A stretch of 64,000 nucleotides of DNA from Ulota crispa (GCA_963920765.1 OY987247.1:1860001-1924000), one strand, 5' to 3'; counted from the stretch's first letter, positions 12,301 through 23,113 are shown. A program made the numbers and translations. The notes: generated from the sequence alone by a model not told the origin.

Positions 12301-15300
12301 CAAGAATGAAGGTGAGGAGAAGAGAGGAGGTGGAGTGATGGGGTTCTTTAAAAATATGGGCCAAACCATCGGAGGCTTGTTCAAGTCGGGCGCACCGGAT
12401 GCTGACATTGCCGGCTTCCACGTCCCCGTCATCAAGACGAAGCGGGCGGACGGCTTTCACATCCCCGTCATCAACACGGAGCGGGTAGAGACCATGATCG
12501 ACGTGCTCATGGACAATCCCAACCCGGAGCCCATCCTGCTCGTGGACATGATCTACGAAATCTCCAGTGATGGCCACAAGCTATGCTCCGGCACCATTCC
12601 TGACGTCGGCACTGTGCATGCCTATGGCTCCAAGACCGTCAAGATTCCGCTCACTTTGGCGTTGAATGCCTATGATGACATCGAGCCCGGCCGAGTTTAT
12701 CCCTACCTCGCTAAGGTACGCATTTTTATGAATTTTCATAATAGTATATATTCTCTAGATTTTTGGCTTCAGAATCAAATAGAACATTTCCTTGATGTTG
12801 ATTTTGTGTTTGTTTTGTCTTTGCATTGTACTTTTTCTGCAGTTTACTCTGCTGGAGGATGATCCCGTGACTGGAAGAATCACGATTCCATTGGAGAAGA
12901 CGGGCGAGATGACACTAACGCCATATTCATTTAATTGGGAATTTGTGAACATCTTGGGCGTTAACCATGTTTAAGGTGACCACCTTAAACGGAGTTCCAG
13001 ATTTAAGGTGAATTACAACTTGGGAATCTAGTTTTCCCAGTTTAATGAATTAGAGCGACTTTAAAACTCTCAAACATGAAATTTTCAGAAGTCCCAAAAT
13101 TGGGGTTTTTTCCAAAGTGACTATTACCACAGTGGTAGATTCCAAGATAAGGGTCTAATTCCCAAAATCAGTCAATTGACAAGACGTGCTTGCAGGAACA
13201 TGGGATGCTTGTAAATCTTGCCAACCAAAGTTTCTAAAATTTGCATACTTCCATACATTAGTCATTCTAATTTTGATGTCTTTAATGCCATTTACCAAAT
13301 TTGCTCAAGTATGGAAATCTACCGTTACTTGTAAGAGAAAATTTGATGTATACCCTTGAAGTTTGTCATATTTGTATAAATGCCCTTAATGTTTTAGAAA
13401 CTGCACAAATGCCCTCAAATCTTAAAATTTGAGGCGTTAATTTTGTTGTGCTCGCATGCCACTTCCTTCATGATCAATGTTGAAGCAAGGAATACAACTG
13501 AACGGGAAAGAAGAAGTGTGTGCACAAAGAGAGAAAGAAGTGGCGTGCACATCAAAAGAAACACCTGCTATGAAGTTCCTTTCGTGGTTTTTATGTTGAT
13601 GATTCTGATAGCTTTGGCCGAAATTTGATTGCGCGTCTAAACTGTTAAGATTTAGCGTGTTTTTTCATTGTGCAGCGAAAATGGAAATCAAGAACTAGTT
13701 GTAAACGACAATTTGTGTCTTCGATTAAGCTTAGTCGTGAAGGACTGGATAGAGTCTGGTTTGCTACTGTTGCGATTTGTTTCGGAGAGAGATTTAGCGT
13801 GTGATGGCGAGGACGTGGTGACAGATCAATGCGGTGAGCGTACATAATCTCTTCTTTTAAATTTCTCTTTGGTGATGAAATTTCAATGACTCCGTGTATC
13901 GAGTCAAGTAGGAGGATGTTATGAAACCTGTTTCGTGGTTTTTGTGTTGACGATCTTGGTAGACTTGGAGAATTTGGTCGATCAGATTGGCTGATAAGGA
14001 ATTTAGTTCTAAGTCATTCGCTAGCGTGTTTATCCTTGCGTAGCAAAAAACGGTAGTAAAAAGTAGTTGGCAACCATAGGTTGTCAGACCAACAATAACA
14101 TTAGATGGTATCGGTGCTGACATACCTTGATTATGCTTTGTTCTGAAAATTTCAGAATGTTCGAGAAGTGGTCCCTGGTCGGTATTTCCAAAAGTCATGC
14201 CATGCATTTGACGATTTCTTAGTTTAGTAACGCAGATTTGAGAAATCGGAAATTTATTCACGACATGGTTTTTTCCATATGCTCGATATAATGTTTTCTT
14301 AGAGACATTTGAGGCAATGGTTTATGTTGGAGAATCTATGCCGCTATTACTCATATTTTAGCAAATATGAAGAAGCCCGCGCTATCTCCATATTCTGGCT
14401 TTTGTAAACTCTGAAAAGCTCTGTGTTTTCTGAGCATTGTTTAGTATCCTATTCTTCGGTACTAATGTTGTTTAGTTCCCTTGTGAATGGAATGGAGTGA
14501 GTACAACGTGCCATCCTTATCCTGGAGTAGGTTCAAATAACTAATCATCGAGCTCCTTCTAGCTCTACTTGCAATCCTTGTGCACTTCAGGACATATCCT
14601 GTTGTAAGTGTAAGCAATAGCTCCGTATTAATTCCAGAACCAGTTGATAATCCCCTCTGAGGTTGTAATGCGATTACTTTTTCAGACCTTCTGCCAGGGG
14701 AGTATTTTCGTACTTTCCAATTTCAGGGATTGGCTACGACGAAATTCATAGTCCCTTTCATTAAAAGATAATTAAACATGTTGCGCACATGTCTTGAACA
14801 CTGCTTTTGAGTCTACTTTATCATTCGTGTAAGATAGCTCAAAGCACCATGTTTCTGCAGAATGTGATATCCTTCATTATTATCCCTGAGCAAAGGTTAA
14901 AGCTACACATTGCTGATCTTCTGTGACCAGTTTTTGATTTTATCCTGCCTGTTTGCACTTGGGTCATCCCGGTGCTTTAATAGAAATAAAGGAGTTTCTA
15001 GCATTGTTGATTTTAATGTAGTAACACCATATTCATTATAATGAGAGTATTCTAGTGAAATGAAAGGTAAAATACCCAAAATTCAAAAAAATAATATTCA
15101 ATTTGACAAAAAATTTAGGTCAATTCAACTTGAATCAAGCTGAATTGACATAAAATCTTTCAAATTTGACCTAAAATTGAAAAAATTTATGTTAATTCAG
15201 CTCAATTCGAGCTGAAAACTCTCATTTTAATGAAAATTGGTGATTTTGGTCAAAATCTAACATATTTAGTTTGAGAGGTCCCCATTCTCTCATTATAACA

Positions 15301-15611
15301 AACATGGTGTTTAGTGTAGTGGGGAGGTGCAGTACAGAGCACCAGTGAGACCTTGATTTTTCTTGTTTCACCTTTGAGTCGGGCTTATGTGCATGTTATT
15401 GTAGGAGCTAATATCAACGCTTGTATTGTGCAGCTCTGAAGGAAGATCTCACGTAGCAAATACACCAGAATTTCGCCCACTTAAGACTATCCTTTGCAAT
15501 GCATCACTTCAGAGGAGTTGTGGCTTTGAATCTGTTGGCATGGTAGCGCATGAAGCGGTGTCGATAGGACAGATAAACATTGTTTCCTCACGAATCAACA
15601 CTCTATTGTAG
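9372..15611 (+). CDS. Putative two-exon gene, function unknown
   Basis: A GC-richer frame opens at 9372 with MAMAITTMTMTSML, rich in Ser, Thr, Met and Pro with few acidic residues, as in plastid or mitochondrial targeting peptides. It runs to a good donor (CTCAG|GTACGA, exon end 9520). In matching phase, an acceptor at 15433 (TTGTGCAG) opens an exon 15434-15611 that ends in a stop (residues SSEGRSHVANTPEF and on). Together this gives about 108 residues resembling no family I know. The 5.9-kb intron would hold a tandem repeat and the truncated LEA2 duplicate. Other exons could exist, and pairing these two exons is inference from phase and splice signals. Transcript evidence would decide it. 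Confidence 0.28.
9761..10150 (+). repeat. About 111-bp tandem repeat, 3.4 copies
   Basis: Units begin at the word AAACCGGTTGAAT at 9761, 9872, 9996 and 10106, and share TAGTGTCAATATTGAA and the palindromic ACCGGT twice per unit. The second unit is 124 bp because ACATAGTATTAA is locally doubled. It is non-coding and lies downstream of the possible exon at 9372. Confidence 0.9.
10151..10881. other. Intergenic or intronic stretch without recognised features
   Basis: No protein-like frame, inverted repeat or RNA gene was recognised. It ends where similarity to the LEA2 region at 27253 begins. Confidence 0.4.
10882..12910 (+). repeat. Segmental duplication of the LEA2 leader and 5' coding half
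   Basis: From CCTCTTCGTCATCATCTAA at 10882 this tract follows the LEA2 region that starts at 27253: leader, tandem repeats, spliced leader exon, coding exon 1, intron 1 and the start of exon 2. Similarity stops inside exon 2 near 12910. The duplicate therefore starts inside the leader (no promoter match upstream of 10882) and ends inside the coding region, as expected of a captured or transposed gene fragment. It has two leader-repeat units where the full copy has four. Confidence 0.85.
11059..11581 (+). repeat. Leader tandem repeat, two units of about 265 bp
   Basis: Two units, each starting at AACCTTCTT(T/G)GCAGCTC (11059 and 11323), contain the shared words GAGAAACGGAGAAT and CGATTTGAAACGGGCCGAT. 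The same unit is present four times at 27436-28475. It lies in the transcribed leader of the truncated LEA2 copy, by comparison with the full copy. Confidence 0.9.
12218..12974 (+). pseudogene. Truncated LEA2 (WHy-domain) duplicate, 209 codons
   Basis: Exon 1 is 12218-12715 (MADNEDKEVVALEQ start, donor CTAAG|GTACGC); exon 2 is 12843-12974 after TTTTTCTGCAG. The frame is open throughout. Residues follow the full copy at 29111: an acidic N-terminus, a GFFKNMGQTIGGLF helix and the first WHy domain. Differences are a 13-residue internal duplication (GFHVPVIKTKRAD / GFHIPVINTERVE), replacement of IYKDIVNTF by ALNAY, and loss of everything after KTGEM, where an unrelated tail ends in VNHV and a stop. 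The second WHy domain is absent. The start is set by the full copy and by the leader acceptor ATATCAG at 12195. It is probably non-functional, although a truncated protein could still be made. Confidence 0.8.
13570..14060 (+). repeat. Imperfect tandem duplication, period about 350 bp
   Basis: Sequence around 13570-13700 (TTTCGTGGTTTTTATGTTGA, then TTAGCGTGTTTTTTCATTG) recurs at 13920-14060 (TTTCGTGGTTTTTGTGTTGA, GCTAGCGTGTTTATCCTTG). No coding frame is shared, so it is a decayed local duplication. Confidence 0.55.
14061..15021. other. Stretch without recognised features
   Basis: No conserved protein, RNA gene or clear repeat was found. Composition is intermediate, and open frames are short and not protein-like. 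Confidence 0.4.
15022..15313. mobile_element. MITE of the TAACACCAT family, about 290 bp
   Basis: Ends are inverted: TAACACCATATTCATTATAATGAGAG on the left against TAAACACCATGTTTGTTATAATGAGAG read from the right. The interior carries a second palindrome (CAGCTCAATTCGAGCTG and flanks). Relatives lie at 43077-43335 and, in part, at 21860-22030. Non-coding. Confidence 0.7.
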
Positions 15612-16504
15612 AGGAATGCTATGATCTTGGCTCGGTTGGATATTTATTAATTACTTGGAGGTCGAGGTCGCAGTTTACTAACGATGCACAGCATTTAGGA
15701 GGATAGAGGTGCGAAGTTTAGCCAAGACATATGGCACCAACATCCCCAGTATGATGTTCAAGTCCATTTTGTGCTGCGGTTTTCAGGTACCATGATAAAT
15801 AGTTGACTCCCATTTCTTGGTAAAATGAAAGCTATATTGGAGACATTTTGCACTTTGAAGTTGTACGGTTGATTTTGGTTTACAGGAGAACGACGCTGGA
15901 GACCAAAATTCACGAGAACTCCAGTGGGTGGAACTACTGGAGTACTTTCAGTGTTAGAAATTTATGGCAGCCCTGTTTTGTGCAGCTAACTTCAGATAGC
16001 AGGCTTTTGTGTTTCTGGTGCACAGCCGGGCAGACACCTGAGAAGCCATGTCTTACTTCTTTCTCACGACGAGCCATCTCAACAGTTGTACATGTACTTC
16101 TGCTTAATCCTGGGACTTGTGTCGAAATCAAATACGTGTTATTAAGAAGAATGAAGGATGGATGTAATATAAGAACTGCATTACCCTGTTATGGACAAAA
16201 GCCTTTAGTCTCGTCATTTGCAACTTTCCACCAACACTCGAATGAGATATTGATTCCGGCATATTGTTTCATAAATAAGCCTATTGAGACCGTTTGTGTT
16301 AACGACTAATTTTGGTGTAATTTTTGTGCAGCTTGAATTTCCTCGAGGATTAAGGAATCACGCTCATCCGACCTCTGAGCCTTGATAATGGCTTATCAGA
16401 GGCTAGCCCCATGTCAGAGGCGGAAGTCTTGTTTGCTTTACAGGTTCACTCTTCTCTTTTGATTTTGGTGGAATTGGTCTTTTTTGTTGATTACGATTAG
16501 AGAA

Positions 16505-16903
16505 TTGATATGCATACCACACCTTCTTGACTATCCCACCACATCCCGGGGTAAATTTTAGATTTCTACCATCAAAAAGCTGAATTTGAGAATTTGGAAT
16601 TTAGATTTGGACTTAAAGACCATGATTTAGTCTAAAACCATAAAAAAAGTTGCAATTCAACAACCTCAATGAAAAAACTTATCTTTTTACAAACAAAAGT
16701 AAAAGTAACATTTTTTTCCCTAACTTAACTTTTTCATTAGGTGTTGTTGAATTGCAACTTTTTTTTATGGTTCTAGACTAAATCATGGTCTCTAAGTCCA
16801 AATTTGAATTCAAATTCTCAAATTCAACTTTTTGGTGGTAGAAATCTAAAATTTACCCTAGAGATGTGGTACAGTAGTTCAAAGGGTGTGGTACACATAT
16901 CAA
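16505..16903. mobile_element. Palindromic MITE, copy 1 (partner 48349-48758)
   Basis: The two halves are inverted copies over nearly the whole length: TTGATATGCATACCACACC and TCTACCATCAAAAAGC on the left mirror GGTGTGGTACACATATCAA and the matching right half. The centre is the T-rich run near 16700-16720. The same family recurs at 48349. The transcript could fold into a long hairpin, a known source of plant small RNAs. No coding content. Confidence 0.85.
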
Positions 16904-17314
16904 TGCCCTTACAATTGATATCAAGTTACTTCTTCTGGCTTCAAATTAGTGTTTTTAGTGATTCCCCGAATACTGGAACTGGTGATTGTAATATCAAAGA
17001 AAGAAATGCCACAAACATATGCTTATACGTAATTGAAATTCTAGTACAGGTGATACTTTCTCCACAATACTACCCACTGCACACGGCCCACAGCAAGCAC
17101 ATAAATCCCAACAACCGGAAGCACAAGATTGCAGCGGCAGTGTAAATAGCAAAAAATGTGTAATCACATATTACTTGACAATTTCGCATAATGGGGAATA
17201 CAAGATTGCCTATGTGAACAAGTCTTGTCAACTTCCGCATCCCACCCTAGAATGCCAAGCCACGCGTTTGCAACAAGTAGGAAAAAAGAAATCGAAATCA
17301 TAAACACTCCTTGT

Positions 17315-17636
17315 TAAGGTAGCAGCACCCATAACCATCAAATTAAGGGTTTTAAACATGATGATTATTAATAAACATTGATCTAGCAAATTATAGAATC
17401 CTATTAGTAAGAGAAAAATGATGAGTTTGCATTTTTCAATGTATTATTTGGATACTGTAAGAATAAGTTGTGAATGTTTAAAGAGTCGACTGCAATTGCA
17501 CCTAATATCAACATTAAGGTTTCATGTTTACATGTAGTATATCCTTGTAATTACATCTATTCACTTCCATAAATTTTTCAAAATTTTAGAGGTGATGATT
17601 ATGGATATAGTGATGGTTATGGGTGTTGCTACCTTA
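17315..17636. mobile_element. MITE, TA + AGGTRG family, member 1
   Basis: The left end TA-AGGTAGCAGCACCCATAACC and the right end, read on the other strand, TA-AGGTAGCAACACCCATAACC are near-identical inverted repeats flanked by TA on each side. TA target duplications point to the Tc1/mariner superfamily. Interior AT-rich, no frame. The family has four further members in this window. Confidence 0.8.
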
Positions 17637-17760
17637 CATATTTTCAGCCATGTTACCTAACAACCAGTGTGAACCAAGCATAAGATGCAAAAAAAAATTG
17701 TGAGAACCATCGAGTTGATTGAGCATGGAAATGTTTGAATGCAATTATTTAGAACAATAG

Positions 17761-18136
17761 TAAGGTAGGCGCACCCATGAGTGTGGAATAAGGGTTTTGG
17801 AGTAGGTAAAACAATTGTCTAACTTTCAAAAAATTACTGTAAGTTAGGAAATGGAAATCAATAATACTGGCATCAATTTTAAGGTTCCAACTACAAGTAT
17901 TTGTTCACAAAAATTTTTCAAAGTCCAAAATCATTGAAATTGTAAGAACCATGTGTAAGAGATGCTAAAAACAAGGCTTGTTGGTTCTAAATAGTGAGAT
18001 GGGTACTCAAAACCGTCATAGAGTCACCCACAACCATCATTTTGTCACCCATAAATATCACTTAAGTACCTATAATTGCCTTGACTTTGTCAGTGATGCC
18101 CATGGGGATGTCACGCCCATGGGTGCGGCTACCTTA
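17761..18136. mobile_element. MITE, TA + AGGTRG family, member 2
   Basis: Ends are TA-AGGTAGGCGCACCCATGA and, on the other strand, TA-AGGTAGCCGCACCCATGGG. The interior matches member 3 at 23114 (GGAATAAGGGTTTTGGAGTA, AGGTTCCAACT) but not member 1, so it is a distinct subfamily. It lies 124 bp after member 1. Confidence 0.8.
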
Positions 18137-18250
18137 CATCATTCCAAAGTATAGGTCACCCATCAACAAGGGGAAAGAGAACTAATCCATGCACGGGAGT
18201 CCACTTGAACAGCATCATTGAGCTTAGACTCAAACTGATCACCATCAATT

Positions 18251-18889
18251 TTAATCCATACAATTGGCATTACTTTGAGTGGCAGAATTCCCAATGACTA
18301 TTGCTGTGGCACTAATATTATGAGAGAGGTACGCTTGGAGTTTGAAAGAGTTTATCTGAAATATAAAAGAGTAGTAAAGATGGTCATGCCAACCCTTGAT
18401 GAGGGTTGTGCAATGAGGGTCCACAAAACCCTCTACCAAAAGGGGTGCTAATAGGGTTTTAAGTGTAGTTGAAAAATTGGAGGTAACTTTGCTAAGTTTG
18501 TCCTCTAATTTTTTTAACCTAAATTCCTCGACGGTGATCAGCCTCTTCAAACAATTTAGCATAAAGGTTGCAATCTCCTCTTCCAAACCTTCATCTAGTA
18601 AAGATTGGGCTTCAAGATTAGGGACTTTGAGCTTTGGTGGGCTCATACGGAGGGAGTGAGGAATGTTATCCTCTATAAGCCGCAACCCCAAGTCTTTCAA
18701 GTGTTTTTGACACTTCAAGACTAAAAGATGAAGTTTCTTCCACTCCCTAATTGAGTTGCTCATAAATGCAATCAAAGGGGAGGGTATGCACAAGCTAGGT
18801 TCTCCAAGGCCTAGGCTTGTAGAAGTAGGTCTAGAAGATGGACATGCATCATCCAAGTGTGGATGCTTGAAGCTAGCATGTTGCGCCAT
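18251..18889 (-). CDS. Unidentified 212-residue open frame
   Basis: A single-exon frame starts MAQHASFKHPHLDDA and ends ATQSNANCMD. It has a proline/serine-rich first third, then helix-type sequence with heptad-like Leu spacing (EWKKLHLLVLKCQKHLKDLG; RLKKLEDKLSKV) over roughly residues 48-145. No catalytic or zinc-binding motif is visible. The surroundings are transposon-rich and composition is as AT-rich as its neighbours. It may be a transposon accessory frame, an old coding fragment or chance. No family is recognised. Confidence 0.25.
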   Translation of the reverse strand: MAQHASFKHPHLDDACPSSRPTSTSLGLGEPSLCIPSPLIAFMSNSIREWKKLHLLVLKCQKHLKDLGLRLIEDNIPHSLRMSPPKLKVPNLEAQSLLDEGLEEEIATFMLNCLKRLITVEEFRLKKLEDKLSKVTSNFSTTLKTLLAPLLVEGFVDPHCTTLIKGWHDHLYYSFIFQINSFKLQAYLSHNISATAIVIGNSATQSNANCMD

Positions 18890-19512
18890 AATGAAGGGTT
18901 TAGGATTTAGAATAGCAAAAAAGGCTTGGTATGGCTCTCATGTAGGTTTAGAACAATAAAACATAGGGTTTAGGGGGAATAGGGTATAGAGTTCCTAAAC
19001 TATTGGGAATAGAAAACACGACAAAGACACAAAGATATAACCAAAGTATGCAAGGAGAAAGAAGTAATAAGGTTGTTATTCCAAGTAGGTTTCTCCACTA
19101 TATACAAGGAAGAGTATAGATAGGAAGTAAAAGTCCTTTACTATTGATCCATGGGGTTCCTTTACTAAAGTAAACTCTAGTGAACTCAAGTTACCTATGT
19201 GGAGAGCATATTAATATAATCCTTATCTTAACATTAAAAAAAAAAAACACCTAGGATTTTAGGATTTCATGGGAATTATTAGAGTTTAGGATGGTTTCCT
19301 AAATAAAAAGAAAAAACCTCCTAAACAGTCTAAAGAGTTTAGAATTCAGATTTTGAATGTGTGAATGAAATAGAGGCTTTAGAACCCTAAAAATAGACCT
19401 AAGGTACTATGATTTGGGTTTGCAGACTTAGTGAGATGCTAAAAAAGGAAAAGCATTAAAAAAACCACAAAAATACCTAGTTGACACCTAGTCAAGCTTA
19501 AAAAAAAGGGAG

Positions 19513-19927
19513 ATTACAAATAGGGGCATGAAAAGGTAAAATATTACAAATCGGGGTGCAATTTCAAAATAACTACAAATAAGGGCATGATTTCAAAAAA
19601 AAATGTGATTTTTTGTAACTTTTTTTGGTTTGGAACTTGGTTGATTTAGACACATGACATTAAATGTTAGCTAATTTCTAAAAGAGTTAAAGGTCTCTCC
19701 AAATCAAACCTAAATAAAGAAAATTTTAGTAAAGGAGATGGTGATTTTTAGAAAATTTTAAATTTTTTGGAAGTTAGCTAACATGTGGTGTATCTAAATC
19801 AACCAATGTTCAAACCAAAAAATAATTACAAAAAAATAACAATTTCTTTTGAAATTGTGCCCCTATTTGTAATTTAAACTGTGCCTCTATTTGTAATATT
19901 TTACATTTTCATGCCCAAATATGTAAT
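19513..19927. mobile_element. MITE with ATTACAAATAGGGGCAT ends, 415 bp
   Basis: ATTACAAATAGGGGCATGAAAA at the left, with repeated sub-blocks (ATTACAAATCGGGG, ACTACAAATAAGGGCATG), is mirrored at the right by GCCCCTATTTGTAAT, GCCTCTATTTGTAAT and ATGCCCAAATATGTAAT. The multi-block inverted ends recall elements that carry several internal copies of their terminal motif. Non-coding interior; superfamily not assigned. Confidence 0.75.
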
Positions 19928-20197
19928 TTACCCTAAAAATCACTTTATTCATCCAAACTAGTTTTGCCCTAAATTAAAAGGGCTCATCAACATATAAAGC
20001 AAATACAAAAAGGGAGAAGTAAGTATCCACGTCCGAGCTTAAGTAACTCATGAATTACTATAGTTGTGACAAAGGATATGGTATATATGTTTAACTTACA
20101 AATAAAGCTCACTAATAAAAGGAGTTCTAGCTTCTAATTAGTAAGTAAGGTAGTTGCTCTAAAACCGTCACTTTAAGGGCTGTTCTAGATTTTCATG

Positions 20198-20525
20198 GGT
20201 TTTTCAAGACATGAAGATTTTCTGCCTAGTTTTCAGAAAGAGAAATGGATGCTGTAACCTAGTTTTTTTCATATTTTTTGAAGCATTATTGAATTGTTGA
20301 TGAATTTTCAGAGCTTTTTTTAGTAGGCACCTATCTGTGACCCTAGGTCTCCCATAAAGCGTCCCCTTGCAACTTGTAAAGAGATCAAGTGAATAGAGGA
20401 ATATGATTGGCTCTTGCTATAAAATACACCTTTTCTTTTAAGACTAAGAAGGGTCCATTCAAGAACCATCTCATATCCATTCTTGGACTGGCTATGGGAC
20501 TCTTTAAATGTGAGGGTTGCAATGA
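20198..20525 (+). repeat. Dispersed repeat, copy 2 (partner at 1510-1850)
   Basis: See the match to 1510-1850: same orientation, same order of words, with scattered small indels. No open frame is shared. The flanks differ, so this is a dispersed element fragment rather than part of a larger duplication. Confidence 0.7.
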
Positions 20526-22013
20526 GAGTAGATTACCTTAGATGACTCTAATAAGGGAAGTTTAAGAAAATCATGAGACCAACCCAGATCTAGCAAGGAA
20601 TGATTTAACCCTCAAAGGATTACTCTATGTATAACATAGTATATACGTTGTTGTATAACTGGCATTTGCTACCAATAAAAAGTTTTAATTTGGGACCTTG
20701 ACTAGCTCACTAGAACTGTAGTGATCTATATTCTAACTTCTTTGTTGATCTCAAATGTAATGAAGGTGTGGATGCATTCCAAATACAAGAAAATACCAAA
20801 TATTGTATTAGTTGCAAAGGGCTCCTCTGTCCTTTAAGGGTTAAGATTCTTTGAATTCCTCCAACAAATCAAAGGTCTATGTAGGAACTCAAGGGGTGAC
20901 CATTGAAATTTTAGAAAATTAGGTGAGATAAAAAATAAGGTCAATTTTATTCATTGGAGATAAATTTTAAATTTTTGTTAGATTTACCAAAGCATTGAAA
21001 ATATGTTTGTTGCTTCATTATATGAAAAATAGGGTAGTGAATAATACCTCCACTTTAGTATATTGTAGAAAAAAATAGGGTAAAAAAAAAAGAATCCCCT
21101 AAAAATGCTTAGTAGGATGAATTTGATTCTTACTGTATAACTAATTTGGATGAAAAATATTGCACTTTCTATCCAACTTTCAAATGTAGTGGAAAGAAAT
21201 CTTTTAGGGTTTAAGGTTTCATTGAACACATGGCAAGGATGGCATTGTTAGCAAGAATAGGGTTGAAATCTCTGGAAACACCAATAGCCTACCATTGCTA
21301 AGGGTTTGAAGTTTTTGGGTTCATGCATGTGCTTTAGGTTCCTACCATTGCTGAGGGCTCAAGTACTTTAAATTCTTGCATGCAATTTAGTTTGCTTCCG
21401 TGCTGTAAGCATATGTGTTATTTTCATTCTTGAATTTTCTGACTTCACAAAAAGACTATAACACAAATAGCAAAAAGAAAAAGCGCTACTTCAATGTTTG
21501 CAGTACAAGTTTACGTTCACCACCTTTGACTTGAAGCCAAAAGGAGCCACGTAACTTTAGATAGTGGTTTTTAAGCAATAAAGACACTAGGGCTACTATA
21601 AGCCGGCCTTTATCCTCAAAGAATTCTCTCAGCGTGAAACTTTCTAACTTAAAATACCCTTTTCCATGGAAACGCTAAGATAAAGAGACTCACCACTAAA
21701 ATAAAAAGAACTACATCGGTAGGAACATCCAATATGGAGAGAACATGAACTAAAGTGAGGGAGTCAACAAGAAGCGGGTATTCATTTAAAATGGGAGATT
21801 GGGCACCTCTCAAAATAATCATGTTGATCTCAACCTAAATCAACAATTTTTATTAAAAGTAGAGTTTTGAGCTGAATTGACATAAAATCTTCTAAATTTA
21901 AGTTAATTTTGAAAGGTTTTATGTCAATTTAGCTCAAATTGAGCTAAATTACAATAACACCTTTTGTTGAATTTCTTTTCAATTACCTCTCAATTCAGTG
22001 GAAATCTCCCATT
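20526..22013. other. Transposon-rich stretch without genes
   Basis: No protein-coding signal. From 21860 the strand carries diverged internal sequence of the TAACACCAT MITE family (GAGCTGAATTGACATAAAATCTT), running up to the Penelope-like fossil. Nothing else is recognised. Confidence 0.5.
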
Positions 22014-22205
22014 TCAATGAATATGGTATTCAAGGTGATTCTTGTGTTTAAGGAGAACAGGAAGTAGCTGGTGATGTAGCCAAATAGAGGCGTGCTTGAA
22101 AACATATCCATTATAAGAGCAAATGGGTCTACCTACGAGCACGGGTTTATGGACTTTGGGTAGGAAATATATGGTACAAGCTCTAGGGGCTCTAAAAGCA
22201 AGAAT
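22014..22205 (-). mobile_element. Penelope-like retroelement fragment (reverse transcriptase), broken
   Basis: The minus-strand frame contains IYFLPKVHKP, LVGRPICSYNGY and IWLHHQLLPVLLK. The order Leu-Pro-Lys-x-His-Lys, Gly-Arg-Pro-Ile and a leucine-rich helix is the early reverse-transcriptase core of Penelope-like retroelements. Only about 55 residues of this domain remain, with no further polymerase motif or endonuclease nearby, so it is an old fossil. It abuts the TTAA element at 22250, whose insertion may have removed the rest. Confidence 0.6.
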
Positions 22206-22249
22206 GAAATTCCATTCTTGCAAGCTGATGGTGAGCTTGAACTTGAGAT

Positions 22250-23005
22250 TTAACCCCTGAGCGCCCGGACCATTTTTACCAAAATCACAGTTTTGGGAGG
22301 TCATAACTTCAATGCATCATATCTTAATCAATTGGATGATCTACAAAAAGTGACCATTGAAAATAGTGGAACACCTACTTAGAAAATGGCTTGCAAATTT
22401 TGGAAACAATTGACCATGGGAGATGGGAGATTATAACATTTGATCAAACAAGTGATGACAAAATCTCATCTTTTGACAAGTAGTTGTTATTTAATGTTTT
22501 TTACAAAATTTTGTAAACCCCTAATTCATCTCAATTTTGGTGAGTAGCAAGATTAGATGTGAATGCACACACTTCCAAATTATTGAAGATTGTACTTCTT
22601 AGTACTTTAAGTTTTAGGGCTTCAAATTGCTATTGCACATTAAATAATGATTAACAAAGCCAGTGAGGGTTGCCACAACAAGTGTCTAAAACATGCTTGA
22701 ACCCTTGCTAGTAAATTTCCTACTATCACATAGCATACACAAGGAAGCTTGCAAAGGGTATTGACCAATTGCAACTTGTGAGACATTAATTGCCACCACA
22801 TCCTGTACAGTTTCACTCAATCAAGGCTCTTGAGACACTTGTACAACTTTTGGCTTGCCTTGCCATTATTGCACTTGCATGGACCACTTGAATGCATTCT
22901 TAATTGTAGTTTAGAGCAAGATCAAAAAATTAGATCCAATGCCTCAAACAAGCTTTTGAAATCATGTGAAGACACTTTTGGTCATTTGGGGCATTTAGGG
23001 GTTAA
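22250..23005. mobile_element. TTAA-flanked non-autonomous transposon, 756 bp
   Basis: The left end reads TTAACCCCTGAGCGCCC and the right end, on the other strand, TTAACCCCTAAATGCCCC. TTAA target sites with CCC-starting ends are the hallmark of the piggyBac superfamily. The interior has no transposase frame. A second tip-like motif (TTAATCCTTAAGTGCCCC) follows directly at 23002, so a neighbouring relic may abut it. Confidence 0.65.
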
Positions 23006-23113
23006 TCCTTAAGTGCCCCAAGGGCAATAATATTGCCCTTCACGATTTTCAATAGCTGTTTATTCAACTAGATTTAGCTGTACTGTGTTTAAGAGAGTAC
23101 CACTTGTACTGGC

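Noticed and set aside
13857-14261. Minus-strand 134-codon frame
   Set aside because: It overlaps an imperfect tandem duplication, has no motif and is not protein-like.
15848-16309. Plus-strand 153-codon frame
   Set aside because: No recognised domain. It contains internal acceptor- and donor-like sites and its composition is mixed. It could be part of a spliced non-coding tail of the doubtful gene at 9372, but cannot be supported as coding.
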